64,000 nucleotides of DNA from Agelas oroides (Eukaryota > Porifera > Demospongiae > Agelasida > Agelasidae). The notes beneath the pieces are model-generated. The model was not told where the DNA came from and searched no databases. It saw only the letters and a program-made list of their open reading frames with translations. The position numbers were made by a program, and so were the translations under genes. Shown one piece after another: positions 27,775-59,889 of the stretch. The stretch is from positions 5,590,314-5,654,313 of the forward strand of contig OX422196.1 in assembly GCA_949130485.1 (NCBI GenBank), read 5' to 3'. The stretch's first letter is position 1; every line of letters begins with the position of its first letter.

Positions 27775-28619
27775 CTGGAGAAAAACAATGGAAACACATT
27801 CCAGATAGAGTATGGATCAACATACACATGTAGGTAGGAAGCAATATACATGTACTCCGTATGTTTACTTCTACGAGTGTGTGAATAAGGTATAGAGGCA
27901 CAGGTAGGTAGCAATCTGACTACCATATGGTTGGTAATTTTCACGAGGGATTTATTCTCACATTTTTTGCGAGTCGAGAGCTATTCGCGAAAATTAAAAC
28001 CACAAAATTTTCATTGCCCATGGCAAGCGAATCACATTTCAATCCAGCAACTATCTAGCCATGAATCAGTGATGTTGCTAAAATATTGAGAGGCTCCCTC
28101 AATGATCGGAATGTGGAAGTTTTATGCAGTTGATACCCTAGCTACTCATTAGGCCTATGACACTGGCATCAATGAAATGTACAGGTCTTTGCCAATGCAA
28201 CAGCACAAGTTCTGCCTTCATGTGATGTGTGGTTCTCAATATACAGTTGTTCGTGATTCATGCATTTCAGAAAGTGGGTTCCCTATAACTAGGCCTGCAG
28301 AGCCTTGTAGCTCCCCAGTGGTGCAGGAAACCTTCCTAACAGTCGCTTCACAGAGGAAGAACAGGAAACCACATATTATAATTTGAATGTTTTGGACAGC
28401 TATGTTAATCGTACCTTGTGCAAGCAGGAATTAACGCTCGAACTCCATTCTTCACCAAATCAGACACAGTTGACTACACAAAAGTGGGGGTGGGCGCTGG
28501 ATAACCAGACAATTAGGTGTGTTGCGCAAGCTTTGCAAGCTGTTTTTAGGCCTGTAAGTACATATCAAGTGCTCACCACCCTCTTTTGTGTTAAAGTTGA
28601 CTGACAAGTCACGTATTAA

Positions 28620-29089
28620 CCCTTTAAACACTCAATTTTTTCACTTGAGATTAGTTTTAGCCTAAACATGCCTTTAACGCACCGTATCTCCATTTCCGTC
28701 AAAGCTCTGACTCCAAAACTGAACCCAACTCCACTTCCAGCCTTAGCAAGCAGACTCGTGACCCTAACCACGCCCACTCATTACGAGCATGCAATGGTCA
28801 GCACTCTCGATTGGCAAACACCCGCTTAGAGCCCAAGAAACCTTCCCTGCCTGAAATGAACCCCCAGAAGGGTGAGAGTAGCATTTTCTAAGCCTGCTCA
28901 TGCAGCCAGGCTGAGAATTGGCCCACCCGGTGCCAACCATGGTCCTTTTACAGCCAAGCCTAGCAGCTGCCATGTGCACAGCACCCTGCGGGTGACCCCA
29001 CCCACCTCCCCCTGTCCCACCCTTTCTACTGACGCAGAACGCAGTGCGCAGTATGACGTTATCAAAAGTGTACTATAGGGTTTAAAGGG
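28620..29089. mobile_element. TTAA-flanked MITE with CCCTTTAAAC ends, unit II
   Basis: A 470-bp insertion between TTAA duplications (28616-28619, 29090-29093). Ends CCCTTTAAAC and GTTTAAAGGG are inverted repeats. Absent from units I and III. Non-coding. Probably a piggyBac- or Kolobok-mobilised non-autonomous element. Confidence 0.7.
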
Positions 29090-29238
29090 TTAACAACCTA
29101 TGCTGAAGTACCAACTGCTGATTCAGAAACTTATTAATTAAATATTATGAACAGCTTCTTGCAGGCACTTGTTTTTCAGGCTAAGGTATGCTCCTTATAT
29201 TCGTAAGTACATTACAATTTCTGTTTGAATTCAATGTA

Positions 29239-29400
29239 AGGGAGATGCGCGAACGCAGTCTCCCCCTACCAAAAATTGCGCACCCGAGTCTCCCACGTTT
29301 GGGGAGATCGCAAGCTTCAACTCAGCAAAGTGCAATGCCTGAGTCTCCACCTGGAGGAACCGCCTGATTGATCACGGTATCCTCTGTGCCAGGTAAGTTA
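29239..29400 (-). ncRNA. U1 snRNA gene, copy 5 (compensatory change in stem-loop IV)
   Basis: A 162-nt U1 gene. Relative to the other six copies, stem-loop IV carries two changes on opposite arms (G to A in the 5' arm, C to U in the 3' arm) that turn one G-C pair into A-U. A third change turns a terminal G-G mismatch into G-U. The upstream box is TATAAAAAC. This is the only U1 in its unit because the partner was removed with the deletion that truncated MAGUK copy 2. Confidence 0.93.
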
Positions 29401-29722
29401 ACCTCACAATTCACTGCTCTGTTTTTATACCCGCAGAGTGTACGAAACACTTGTGGGTTTCGACTAAATCAATTAGCACTATTCATAGCATACAAGTAGA
29501 ATCATTCATACTACATGTTCACATGCATATTGACATTTGATGTAGCCTTGTTCCCAGGCCTCCCCACCTCCAGTTACTGATCCAAAACTGGAGGCCGAGA
29601 GAAGGCCTGATAACTGGACTATTTCTACACATATTATAGTGTCTTAATTAATCAACAGCAATAGCTTCTTCACAGCAACACACCATTTAATAGAGGATTG
29701 TGTCAGTACATACAGTACGTAC

Positions 29723-29774
29723 CACTTTGCTCAGTGTCACACCCCTTCAGCAGTTTCCCAATGAAGACAGCATC
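29723..29774 (-). pseudogene. Stub of MAGUK PDZ exon 1 (third unit boundary)
   Basis: Third copy of the 52-nt stub with the identical junction. The complete counterpart is 46070-46145. Confidence 0.75.
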
Positions 29775-30196
29775 TTAATCAGTATCCTCATGCTGTCTTG
29801 CATGTGATTTGTCACAGGAGCAAAAGACCACTTCATACAACCTGGTAAAGCTACCCCCACTCTTTAACTTCCTACCAACCAACTCTTACTGCCCTTCAGC
29901 CCAGTCTATCACAGTCAAAGCGGCACATCCAGGAGCAGCCATTCTACCCAAGTCAGAGGGCACCCCAAAGTCTTGAAGCCTTGGGTGTCTCAGACGACAA
30001 TTTCAGTTAGACTACAGTGGTCATTTGACTGACTCAGACTTCAGCGTTTGGATGATGATCAGCATAATATTGCAGACAAGAGGGCTCCACCCTATAAGTG
30101 TGAGCAGTGAGTGGGAGTCAACTGACAGCGTGGAGGGAGCTACATGCAAGAGGGGCAAGGGGCTGGAAACAGATTGCTACATGTACCAGAATGAGT

Positions 30197-30780
30197 ACCT
30201 ACTCCAGCTATCAATGTCCACATTGTGGACAGTCAATGTGAGGACTCACAATCAGCAGGCCAGCTACCACTTCTTTCTGTCCGCCAGCACAGCCCATCAG
30301 GGGCAAAGTGGAAGAGCCGGAAGTAGTACTACCTCTGGATGGAGACAACTTTAGCTTAATCGACACGGAATGCAGTAGCAGTTTGTGGGCAGTCACTCCC
30401 ATCAGCTGCTCCACCCTAAGTGTGAGCAGTGAGTGGGAGTCAACTGACAGCGTGGAGGAAGCTACAGGCAAGAGCTGGAAAGAGATCGCTACCAGAAAAT
30501 GGTAAGTCTCAAAACTCTTCATTGATATTGGTAATTATGGCTTTAATCAACACAATTATGTCTTATATAGCTACCTTGTTATGATTTTTCTCTCTCTTAC
30601 TAACCCATGCAGTACAATCAGTATCTTGAGACTGGACTACTATCGCCATATTATGTTCTTCCACTTTTCAGAAGAGGTCCAGACTCTCGGTACATTGAAA
30701 AGTGACAGGTACCAAGCTGTGCCAGTCCACATGGACCAAGAAGACATTGCCAAATACCTGACTTTGTTGTCTGGGGTTTA
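30197..30780 (+). pseudogene. Inverted Z paralogue, unit III
   Basis: Third copy, with the same TGA after the CxxC segment and a 9-bp deletion in exon 2 (EKSDRYQ for EKFNDRYQ). Shared nonsense with units I and II shows it was already dead before the duplication. Confidence 0.55.
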
Positions 30781-31601
30781 GCAGAAAGTGAAATGGACTG
30801 AGAAAAAGGTTGAGAAAATAAGCAACAGGAAGCTACCAAAAGAAGGCCAAGAAAATGAAGGCAGCGAAAAAGGAAACTTAATTATGGCTCTAATCAACAC
30901 AATTACCTCCCATGAGCTGCTCCACCTTAAACTTGAGTGGTGCCAACTGGGAACAGGGTTCAACTGACTGGGAATCAGGTCAATCAACTCGATGGTGTGG
31001 ATGGTCATTTTTCAAGCCTGATCTGAAGGCAGGTGAGACATCTGGAAGTGATTCTACCTGACCGAAGATGATTTTAACTTGTAAAATCCAGTGGCAAGTT
31101 AGTGTCAGTCACTCCCATAAAGCATTTCACAGTTCAACTGGGTGGTGAGTTTGTTGAGCATATACGTATACAAGAATGCAGACAAGAGAGTTACGGAACT
31201 ATAATACAAGACACGGGGCCACATTAAGTACTGACTACCTCTCTTTGGTCCCACATGCAGTTTAATCAGCTTCTTAAGACATACAATTGTGAAGAAGACC
31301 CAGAAGAAAGAAGAGCTCCAAAGCTGAAAAGAAAGCAGAGAAGGCCCAAGATGAAAGTATGGATTCTGAAGGCTGCAAAGAAATACAGCTTCAACGTCAT
31401 AGCTATACTTCTAATCAACACATTGTTACTATTACTGTTACTGTATTGTGATTGCCTCCCTTTCATTCACTCATGTGGTATGATTGGTTTAACACTGTTT
31501 CTTGAATTTGTGAGAAAGTCCAAGCTAAACAAAATTACTAAAGCTGAAATGTAAAGCTGAAAGCAGAGAAGCCACAAACAAAAGAAAGCAGAAAGCATGG
31601 G

Positions 31602-32219
31602 CTAGAGAAAGAGATGGTGGCTGGGGGAGTTAAACAGTGGGGGTAGCTTTACCAGATTGTATGGGGTGGACTTTTCCTGTGACAAACCTCCAAGGTGTTC
31701 TTTGTCATATCCACTGTCCACAGCGTATAAGCATTGATAAGAGTGTAGCCACTTATCCTGAAGGGAGGAAATAACAATCCCACCTGAACCTAAAGTTACA
31801 CGCTCCCAAATAGTCACAAGAAAGTTACTCACAGTCTTCAAACTTTGCAGCGCATTGCTACGTACCTTTAGAGTCGAATTATAGGAAAGTTGCAAGATTT
31901 TCAAGCCAGTCATCCAGGTCATTGACTGGATTAGTTGACAGAAAGGAATTCTTTGAGTTGTTACTGCCGCCATAGATAATAGAAACTATGCTCTATTATC
32001 TATGCTGCCGCAAATTTGCTCCACATAAACGAGTCTAATGTCGTGATGACAGCTGTAATCAAGACGCATTGTGGTCACCATGGTACCATGAACGTCACGA
32101 TGTTCGGGTTCGAATTTTTTTTGTCGGAGAGCCGCAATCCGATTTGTCGCTGCACGCGGCAACTTGGCGCGCACATCTTCATTTGTGAGAAACATTTGTC
32201 TGGTGACAACACTAGTCAA
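31602..32219 (-). pseudogene. Y, unit III: unknown duplicated ORF with 34-bp hairpin insertion
   Basis: Same ORF as in unit II. A 34-bp palindrome at 31971-32004 breaks it after EQICGS, and a frameshift is present as in unit II. No known family seen. Confidence 0.4.
31971..32004. mobile_element. 34-bp palindromic insertion in Y
   Basis: CATAGATAATAG and its complement CTATTATCTATG surround a short loop. It is flanked by the 7-bp direct repeat CTGCCGC (31964-31970, 32005-32011) and absent from the same place in units I and II. It could be a minimal foldback insertion or a footprint. Confidence 0.5.
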
Positions 32220-32340
32220 TTGTGCCCGGATGATCTGCAGGCACTGCTTTCTTAGGCCCCAATTCGTTGATTATTAGTTTCTCATCAGCCGCCCGCATGG
32301 ATTTTCTGCGATAGAATTTACGTAGCCTAACGACATAGAT

Positions 32341-32501
32341 AGATAGATAGATAAATTTTAATTTTTAACAGGAATGTCCCATCAGCCATGGGCTGGTCTC
32401 CCTGGGAGTCCTGTATATAACCACCACAGAGTACAACACCAAAGGAACAACAAATAAACAAAACAAATGCCAGCAACATATGACCACAATACACATAGGA
32501 A
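32341..32501 (-). mobile_element. 161-bp SINE/LINE 3' tail
   Basis: Present only in unit III, flanked by ACATAGAT and ACATAGAC (32333-32340, 32502-32509), an imperfect 8-bp target duplication. On the minus strand it ends TTAAAATTTATC followed by an ATCT repeat, the usual tail of a 5'-truncated LINE or SINE. Confidence 0.6.
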
Positions 32502-33818
32502 ACATAGACATGTAACGAACCGGATAAGCATAGCGTTGAACGTAACGCTAACAAACGTGTCTCTCTACTACACAGCATCCAAAATAACCCTTCTACAATG
32601 GCGAATGACGAGCACTGGTCCTCCTGGCATCATGTTTGTTCAATGGGTTCTTTCATGAGAAATATCTGCCGGCTATGGATAAATACACTAATGGTAATAC
32701 CCACACGCCCGCATTTTGTGGAAGCACCGAATGAGAAACTAAAACTCAACGAATTGGGGCCTTACTGTACAGCTAGTTTGTTTTTTGTTTGTTTGTTTGT
32801 TTGGGTTTTTTTGGCAAATGATATGTAGGCTCACTGTTGTTGTGTACTACAGCTTGTATGCTCAGTGGTATCTCCTACAGAACAACAACTTTAAAAATCA
32901 AAGACTGAGCATTTAAGGAGTGTTAGCTAAAACTCTTGAAACTAAAAAAAATTGGTGTACAGAAACTCTGTATTGTGTACACCTTCACTATTAAAAATAG
33001 GAGGTACATGTACGCAAATATACCTCAGTCAAATTGTGTAAGTCACACAGTCATAGATATCACGCCTCATGACACTTGGTTACTGTCTCACTATAGCTAG
33101 ACTATACATGTATACCCTGGAAATCCATAACATGATTTTTTTTTCTTCAGACTGGTAAAACCTTTCAGTAGAACTAAACTTCAAGGCTGGTGCATCTTGG
33201 AGTGTGGATGCATGCCGTGGTAGGATGTGAGGTCAAACACATCATAGTGAGGTTTCACACTGACCAATTACTATTCAGTCAGCAGTGATCCAGCCGGTAT
33301 GATGCACTGCATGTGATGTACTCAAGGTTTATTGTAATGAAGGTCAGGTGATAAATAGCAAGAGAGTGAGTTAGTGTTTTAATGACAGTTGTGCAGTTCT
33401 ACTTCTTGACCATGAATGGCACACACACAGGAGACAGTATTTTCCTGGTGTCTGCTACTCTATGTGAGATGGACACAGCTAGACTATCAATGCAGAACTA
33501 CAATCAATGAACCACATCTCCATGAAAAAAGACGGGCCTAGATGTCACAGTGTGCAAAGTCACACACTGTGCAGGATGCATTTGGCCAATACCATGCCTC
33601 ATCATCACCACCAGTGGCCTTATCCATACAATCATATCTTTTGATACCTATAGTCATGGTTTTTCAACTGAGTAAGAGTTATAGAAGTTCACTTGTAGTT
33701 GAGTTGTAAATTAATAATAGTAATGACTCAAAAATAGAAAAGTGGAGGAGAAAGTTAACCCCCCAAAATTGCTAAATTCACAAAACTACATAATTAGACA
33801 AATAATATCATGAAGTAG

Positions 33819-34418
33819 TTAAAGTAATGTTGCTTCATCCACAATCACCATTGGGGTAACTTTGGAAGTTCTTCTCCACCTTCTCTTGGTTTTCTTTTTC
33901 ATTTCTTTTACTTCCTTTTTCTTTGCCTTCTCTACTTTCTTTGCAGCTTTCTTAAGAGCCTTTAGTTTGGCCTTTTCTTCCTTCTTTGCAGCTTCCCTTT
34001 CCTTTTTCGCCTCTTTCAGTTCCTTTTTCTTAGCCTTCTTTACAGCTCTTTCCTTTTTCTTGCCAACCTTTCTCTCGGTACACTCCACTTCCCCAGACAT
34101 CGAAGCCAGATATTTTGCAATGTCTTGCTGGTCTATCTCCTTGCCCCTCTTGCCTGTAGCTCCCTCCACGCTGTCAGTTGACTCCCACTCACTGCTCACA
34201 CTTAGGGTGGAGCAGCTCATGGGAGTGACTACCCACAAACTGCTACATTCGGAGTCGGATAAGCTAAAGTTGTCCCCGTCCAGAGGTAGTACAACTTCCG
34301 GCTCTTCCACTTTGCTCCTGATGGACTGTGCTGGCGGACAGAAAGACGTGGTGGCCGGCCTGAGTCCTCGCGTTGACTGTCCACAATGTGGACATTGATA
34401 ACTGGAGTAGGCACTCAT
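33819..34418 (-). CDS. Z gene, unit III: different intron-spanning in-frame deletion (199 aa)
   Basis: Open frame with the junction GKRGKEIDQQDIAKY. Relative to unit I about 333 bp are missing: the 183-bp intron plus 150 nt (50 codons). The breakpoints differ from those in unit II, so the two deletions are independent or nested. Both preserve the reading frame and remove the YNQYLET segment. Confidence 0.5.
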   Translation of the reverse strand: MSAYSSYQCPHCGQSTRGLRPATTSFCPPAQSIRSKVEEPEVVLPLDGDNFSLSDSECSSLWVVTPMSCSTLSVSSEWESTDSVEGATGKRGKEIDQQDIAKYLASMSGEVECTERKVGKKKERAVKKAKKKELKEAKKEREAAKKEEKAKLKALKKAAKKVEKAKKKEVKEMKKKTKRRWRRTSKVTPMVIVDEATLL

Positions 34419-34664
34419 CCTGCGCAGTTAAAAGTTCTTTGAGTTTTAGTCAGCAAATGTGCGACAAATAACACAGAAACAAATACTTCGGAAGTTTTAT
34501 TCGAGAGAGAGAGACGCGGACGCGGAACGCCGAACGCGGAACGCCGAACGCCGAACGCGTTTTGGTTTCCCGGGTGATTGCGTGGAGCGAGAATTTGATT
34601 GGTAGTTGCTCCAGGCGCCGTGTACTGCGCCTAGCGCCTTGCGCCAAGACACTTTACTTTCAAG

Positions 34665-35103
34665 CATAGGCGTGCACAGTAGTAGAGGGTTGGGGGGGAG
34701 AAGCATGTACAAAATTTATGATGTGCGGCACCACCACTCAGAGTAGAAGCTGAACGTCCGCTTGACGAAAAAATTATGGGACTGAGTGGGTTGTTGGTCG
34801 TTCGACGGAATCGGTGGACTCCTGGGTTGTTGGTCGTTCGACGGAATCGGTGGACTCCTGGGTTGTTGGTCGTTCGACGGAATCGGTGGACTCCTGGGCT
34901 GCTGCTCCTTCGACTGGATGAGTGAACTTCTCTCTTATCTTGAGTTACAAAGAATGTCTGATCTACGTACCTAGCTAGCTTGCTAGCTAGCTGTGGGTGT
35001 GGCCGTATAGATAATAGCATGGCGCCCGCCCCGCGACCAGGCCAGACGGGCGGTTTGGGGGGGCGTACGCCCCCCTGCGCACCCCCCCGTGGTACCGCCA
35101 CTG
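34665..35103. mobile_element. hAT-like MITE with internal 36-bp repeats
   Basis: A 439-bp insertion in the region upstream of Z in unit III, flanked by the perfect 8-bp duplication CTTTCAAG (34657-34664, 35104-35111). The right end read inward is CAGTGGCGGTACCA, typical of hAT non-autonomous elements; the left end CATAGGCGTGCA is a diverged match. About three and a half copies of a 36-bp repeat occupy 34786-34920. No transposase is encoded. Confidence 0.65.
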
Positions 35104-35817
35104 CTTTCAAGGACGCTGAATGGAAGACGCTTTTCCAAGACGATCTGACTGTAAACAGGTACTGTACGTACCGTTATCCCCAGCCCCAGCCACTCCTAGG
35201 AGCCAATAAATTCAAATCACTCACTGTCACTCACTCGCGAGCTTCGTTCCCTCTCACACCCCAAGCTCTCGCAGGCTGCATGGGGGTGTGAGGAAAGGCC
35301 AGCCAGTTGACCATGAGGGTATGGTTATCAAACATGCTGTTGCGTATGTGACTGTAGCACAATCTGCATAGCTACAGCCTTGCCGCGGTCATGTTTAACA
35401 GTGATCGAGAGTTGGCAAATACTATGATTGTAGTACAGATTGATGCAATGAGGTTAAAAATATGCAGCAGGATTATGTGAACCCAGGAATATACCATTAT
35501 GCTAATAATATCCTGCAAGGATAAAAATGTCTAAACTGATAATTTAACAACTGAGAAATACAAAAAGACCCCGTTCTAAATACAAGCAATAAAACATGTA
35601 GCTGGTGTACATGGTTGTGGATAATCTTGTAAACTCTACACTGATTCTGAATGGGCAACAGGTCAAACAGAATGGTTTTGAATATAAAGAAGAGCTGATC
35701 TCGTATTATTAAAATATTGTGTTGCAATACATAACCATCATGATTGGACACTAGCAGCAAACAACAACTAACGTGAGATGTTGTATCAAGTATTATTACA
35801 ATTTCTGCAGCAAGTGT

Positions 35818-56921
<21,104 letters not shown>

Positions 56922-57030
56922 CTGTAAGGAACACAACCAGCATAGGGGTGGTAACACCTCAATCATTCTTGTGTTGGTCATCCTAGCAGGGTTAGTACCT
57001 TTATGGCTACATGTTTGTCACCCCAGTAGC

Positions 57031-57520
57031 TAGCCTCATTCCCAGGCCTATTAACAAGTCTGGGAATGAGACTATATGGCTACATGTTCGTCATCCCAGT
57101 AGCTAGTCTCATTCCCAGGCCTATTAACAGGTCTGGGAATGAGACTATATGGCTACATGTTCGTCATCCCAGTAGCTAGTCTCATTCCCAGGCCTATTAA
57201 CAGGTCTGGGAATGAGACTATATGGCTACATGTTCGTCATCCCAGTAGCTAGCCTCATTCCCAGGCCTATTAACAGGTCTGGGAATGAGACTATATGGCT
57301 ACATGTTCGTCATCCCAGTAGCTAGCCTCATTCCCAGGTCTATTAACAAGTCTGGGAATGAGACTATATGGCTACATGTTCGTCATCCCAGTAGCTAGCC
57401 TCATTCCCAGGCCTATTAACAAGTCTGGGAATGAGACTATATGGCTACATGTTCGTCATCCCAGTAGCTAGCCTCATTCCCAGGCCTATTAACAAGTCTG
57501 GCTACATGTTAGTCACCCCA
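57031..57520. repeat. 73-bp tandem array of a foldback hairpin, seven copies
   Basis: Each 73-bp unit holds a hairpin (TAGCCTCATTCCCAGGCC, then GGTCTGGGAATGAGACTA) plus a spacer ATATGGCTACATGTTCGTC. Seven units from 57031, the last truncated. It is a TAGCCTC foldback that has become a satellite. Confidence 0.9.
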
Positions 57521-58686
57521 GATGAGACAAGTATGATGGGTGAACGGCAGAATGGCAAGGTTTTCATTGCGTTGAACATTTTGACTTAGAGACATATTTT
57601 GATGTTATGAAGCAAAACAGAGAAAGTGGATGGACACAGTGAGCAGCTGCTGGGTGTATGACTGAAGCATTCAGTACCACCTGTACAGTATATAGATGAT
57701 TGTGTGCAGTGGTGGTCGTCTGATGTCAGAACATTGCCAACTCATGCCAGGAACCTCGTAAGTGCCTTATCCAGCCATCGTTGATGTCTGCAGACTTTCC
57801 AAGGAAAAAACGCCGCCCTCGAATAGTAGCCACAAAAAAGAAAACGAACAGCGAAAAAATAGTAGCCGCGGTGTCTGATCGAAGAAATACGGTATTTGCC
57901 ATTGCCACCGGGCCCATTTTGAGATGTAGTGCATTAACCTGCCAATTAGTGTCCCAGTTAAAATTGCCACTGAAATGTAGTCTTAAGGGTGTGGCAAGTA
58001 CACAGGAATGAAGGAAACAGCCGCACGGGCAATTTGGTACACAATTTGGTACACAATTTGTACATACTCAACAAATTGTTCCACTAGGGTGTGCCCGCAC
58101 TCATCACAACCAACAGCTGAGTAGCCATTGCAGCTTAGACTACTGTACTCCATGTTTGTACTACCTGGGTCATGGTCACTTGCTGTGAAGATAAACACGG
58201 GCTACTCTCACAGGTGTGTGTCAAGTGCCTTCAAAGATAGCGTAATTTGAACTATTAGACTAAGCATGCTAAGTATGCAGCTGTTAATATTATATTAACT
58301 TCATAGGAGAAGACAAAAGAAGCTCAGCAACAACTGATTTCGATACTGAGCCATTCCTGCTTCCATTTCACCATACTATAGAGCAAGTGATCACTTATCA
58401 TACTTCCTTGATCAGATGCTGCCCTTGGATAGTAGCCACACAATTCAAAGCTCTGAGCAAAAATAAACGCCACCCTCGAATAGTAGCCATGGCTAGTATA
58501 GGAGACACACGTCAAGTGTACAAATACTTGCCAATGATGGTCACCAAGCTATAGTGCTGGCACTGTTCACATTTTGTGACTGGTTTCCACTGCTGACAGC
58601 GGAACTAAGAGGCTGCATGTACTACTGCCAGTTGTCCCATTGTGCTTACCCAGCAGAGTACATGGCTCCCTAGGCTTAGCTGTATT
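57521..58686. other. Non-coding region with dispersed AATAGTAGCCAC repeats
   Basis: CGCCCTCGAATAGTAGCC recurs at about 57815 and 58475, with a shorter relative at 58425 and a diverged one at 59030. It marks fragments of one dispersed repeat. No exon convincingly supported. Confidence 0.4.
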
Positions 58687-59010
58687 GCCTCGTTCCCAGG
58701 CTCTCCCCTTGCCCGACAGGGAGAGAGCCTGGGAATGAGGCTAACCTTAGCCTCATTCCCAGGCTCTCTCCCCTCACCCCGACAGGGAGAGCCTGGGAAC
58801 AAGGCTAACCTTAGCCTCATTCCCAGGCTCTCTCCCCTCGCCCCGACAGGGAGAGCCTGGGAACAAGGCTAACCTTAGCCTCATTCCCAGGCTCTCTCCC
58901 CTCGCCCCGACAGGGAGAGAGCCTGGGAACAAGGCTAACCTTAGCCTCATTCCCAGGCTCTCTCCCCTCGCCCTAACAGGGAGAGCCTGGGAACAAGGCT
59001 AACCTTAGCC
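58687..59010. repeat. 64-66-bp tandem array of another foldback hairpin, five copies
   Basis: Units starting at 58687, 58751, 58815, 58879 and 58945 each contain CCTCATTCCCAGGCTCTC, a C-rich loop and GAGAGCCTGGGAACAAGG, joined by CTAACCTTAG. Sequence differs from the 57031 array, so amplification was independent. Confidence 0.9.
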
Positions 59011-59437
59011 TGCCATCACTGATACGCACCAGGCTCATAGTAACCACACAAAAACGAATGGTGAAAACAACAGGAGCTGCAGCGTCCGATCAAGGATGCA
59101 TGGTAATACATATGGCCTGGGTACAATGCTAGTGTGTTGCTCTGTCCATGTATAGTTGTAGCTATAGTGGCTACACTCACACAGGTGGGACTCAGGATAC
59201 CAACCAAGGGCACTGCATTATTTACTCTCTCTGTGAACAATAGGCTACAGTGTGGTTTATGGAGTAAGCACACAAAAGGGTAGCTACAGGGCATGTGTTA
59301 TAATGTAGTAATTAAGGCAATCATTGGCATTACACTGGCCATTTAAGGTAATGGTGATTAGCTAAGGCATTGTTGGGTATAGCACAGGTGATGAATTTGC
59401 CCCCCTGCTGGCCAAAAGAGGCAACCACATTCCCACC

Positions 59438-59889
59438 TAGCCTCATTCCCAGGCTTACCCCGTTTTTTGTTCTTCAGTTTGCGTTCAGTATAATACACGG
59501 AAGCGGAAGAGCGCAAAAAACGGGGAAGGCCTGGGAACACTTGTCACGTGAATGACGTCTGGTGGACGCGAGGTGGACGTAGGGGGGGGCGGTGCCCAAC
59601 TACAAATAACGTACTAGACTTCATCATCGAGCGCTCCAACGATAGCCCGGACTCCAGACGTTCACGAGATCGACAGTACTGGTAAGAAACTCGCTCTATG
59701 GTTTATTGCACACGGATTTGTAGTTGGGCACCGCCCCCCCCCCCCTACGTCCACCTCGCGTCCACCAGACGTCATTCACATGACAAGTGTTCCCAGGCCT
59801 TCCCCGTTTTTCGCGCTCTTCCGCTTCCGTGTATTATACTGAACGCAAACCAAAGAACAAAAAACGGGGTAGGCCTGGGAACGAGGCTA
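59438..59889. mobile_element. Foldback element with about 165-bp arms (452 bp)
   Basis: Begins TAGCCTCATTCCCAGGC and ends GCCTGGGAACGAGGCTA. The arms share TTTGCGTTCAGTATAATACA and the GTCCACC/GGTGGAC blocks around a unique centre. Flanks share ATTCCC, an eroded duplication. Same family as 44405-44802, which it resembles in layout. Confidence 0.65.

Larger units (their letters stand above)
18773..29774. repeat. Tandem unit II (about 11.0 kb, internally deleted)
   Basis: Same gene order as unit I but about 5 kb shorter. The difference is mainly a deletion that fused the MAGUK intron near 27990 to sequence between the two U1 genes, removing two PDZ exons, one SH3 exon and one U1, plus absence of the 5061-7590 transposon and LINE fragment. 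It carries private MITEs at 22158 and 28620. Confidence 0.8.

Noticed and set aside
58160..58185. 18-nt candidate microexon (CAAGTGACCATGACCCAG) on the minus strand
   Set aside because: Splice-like flanks only; too short to support without transcripts.
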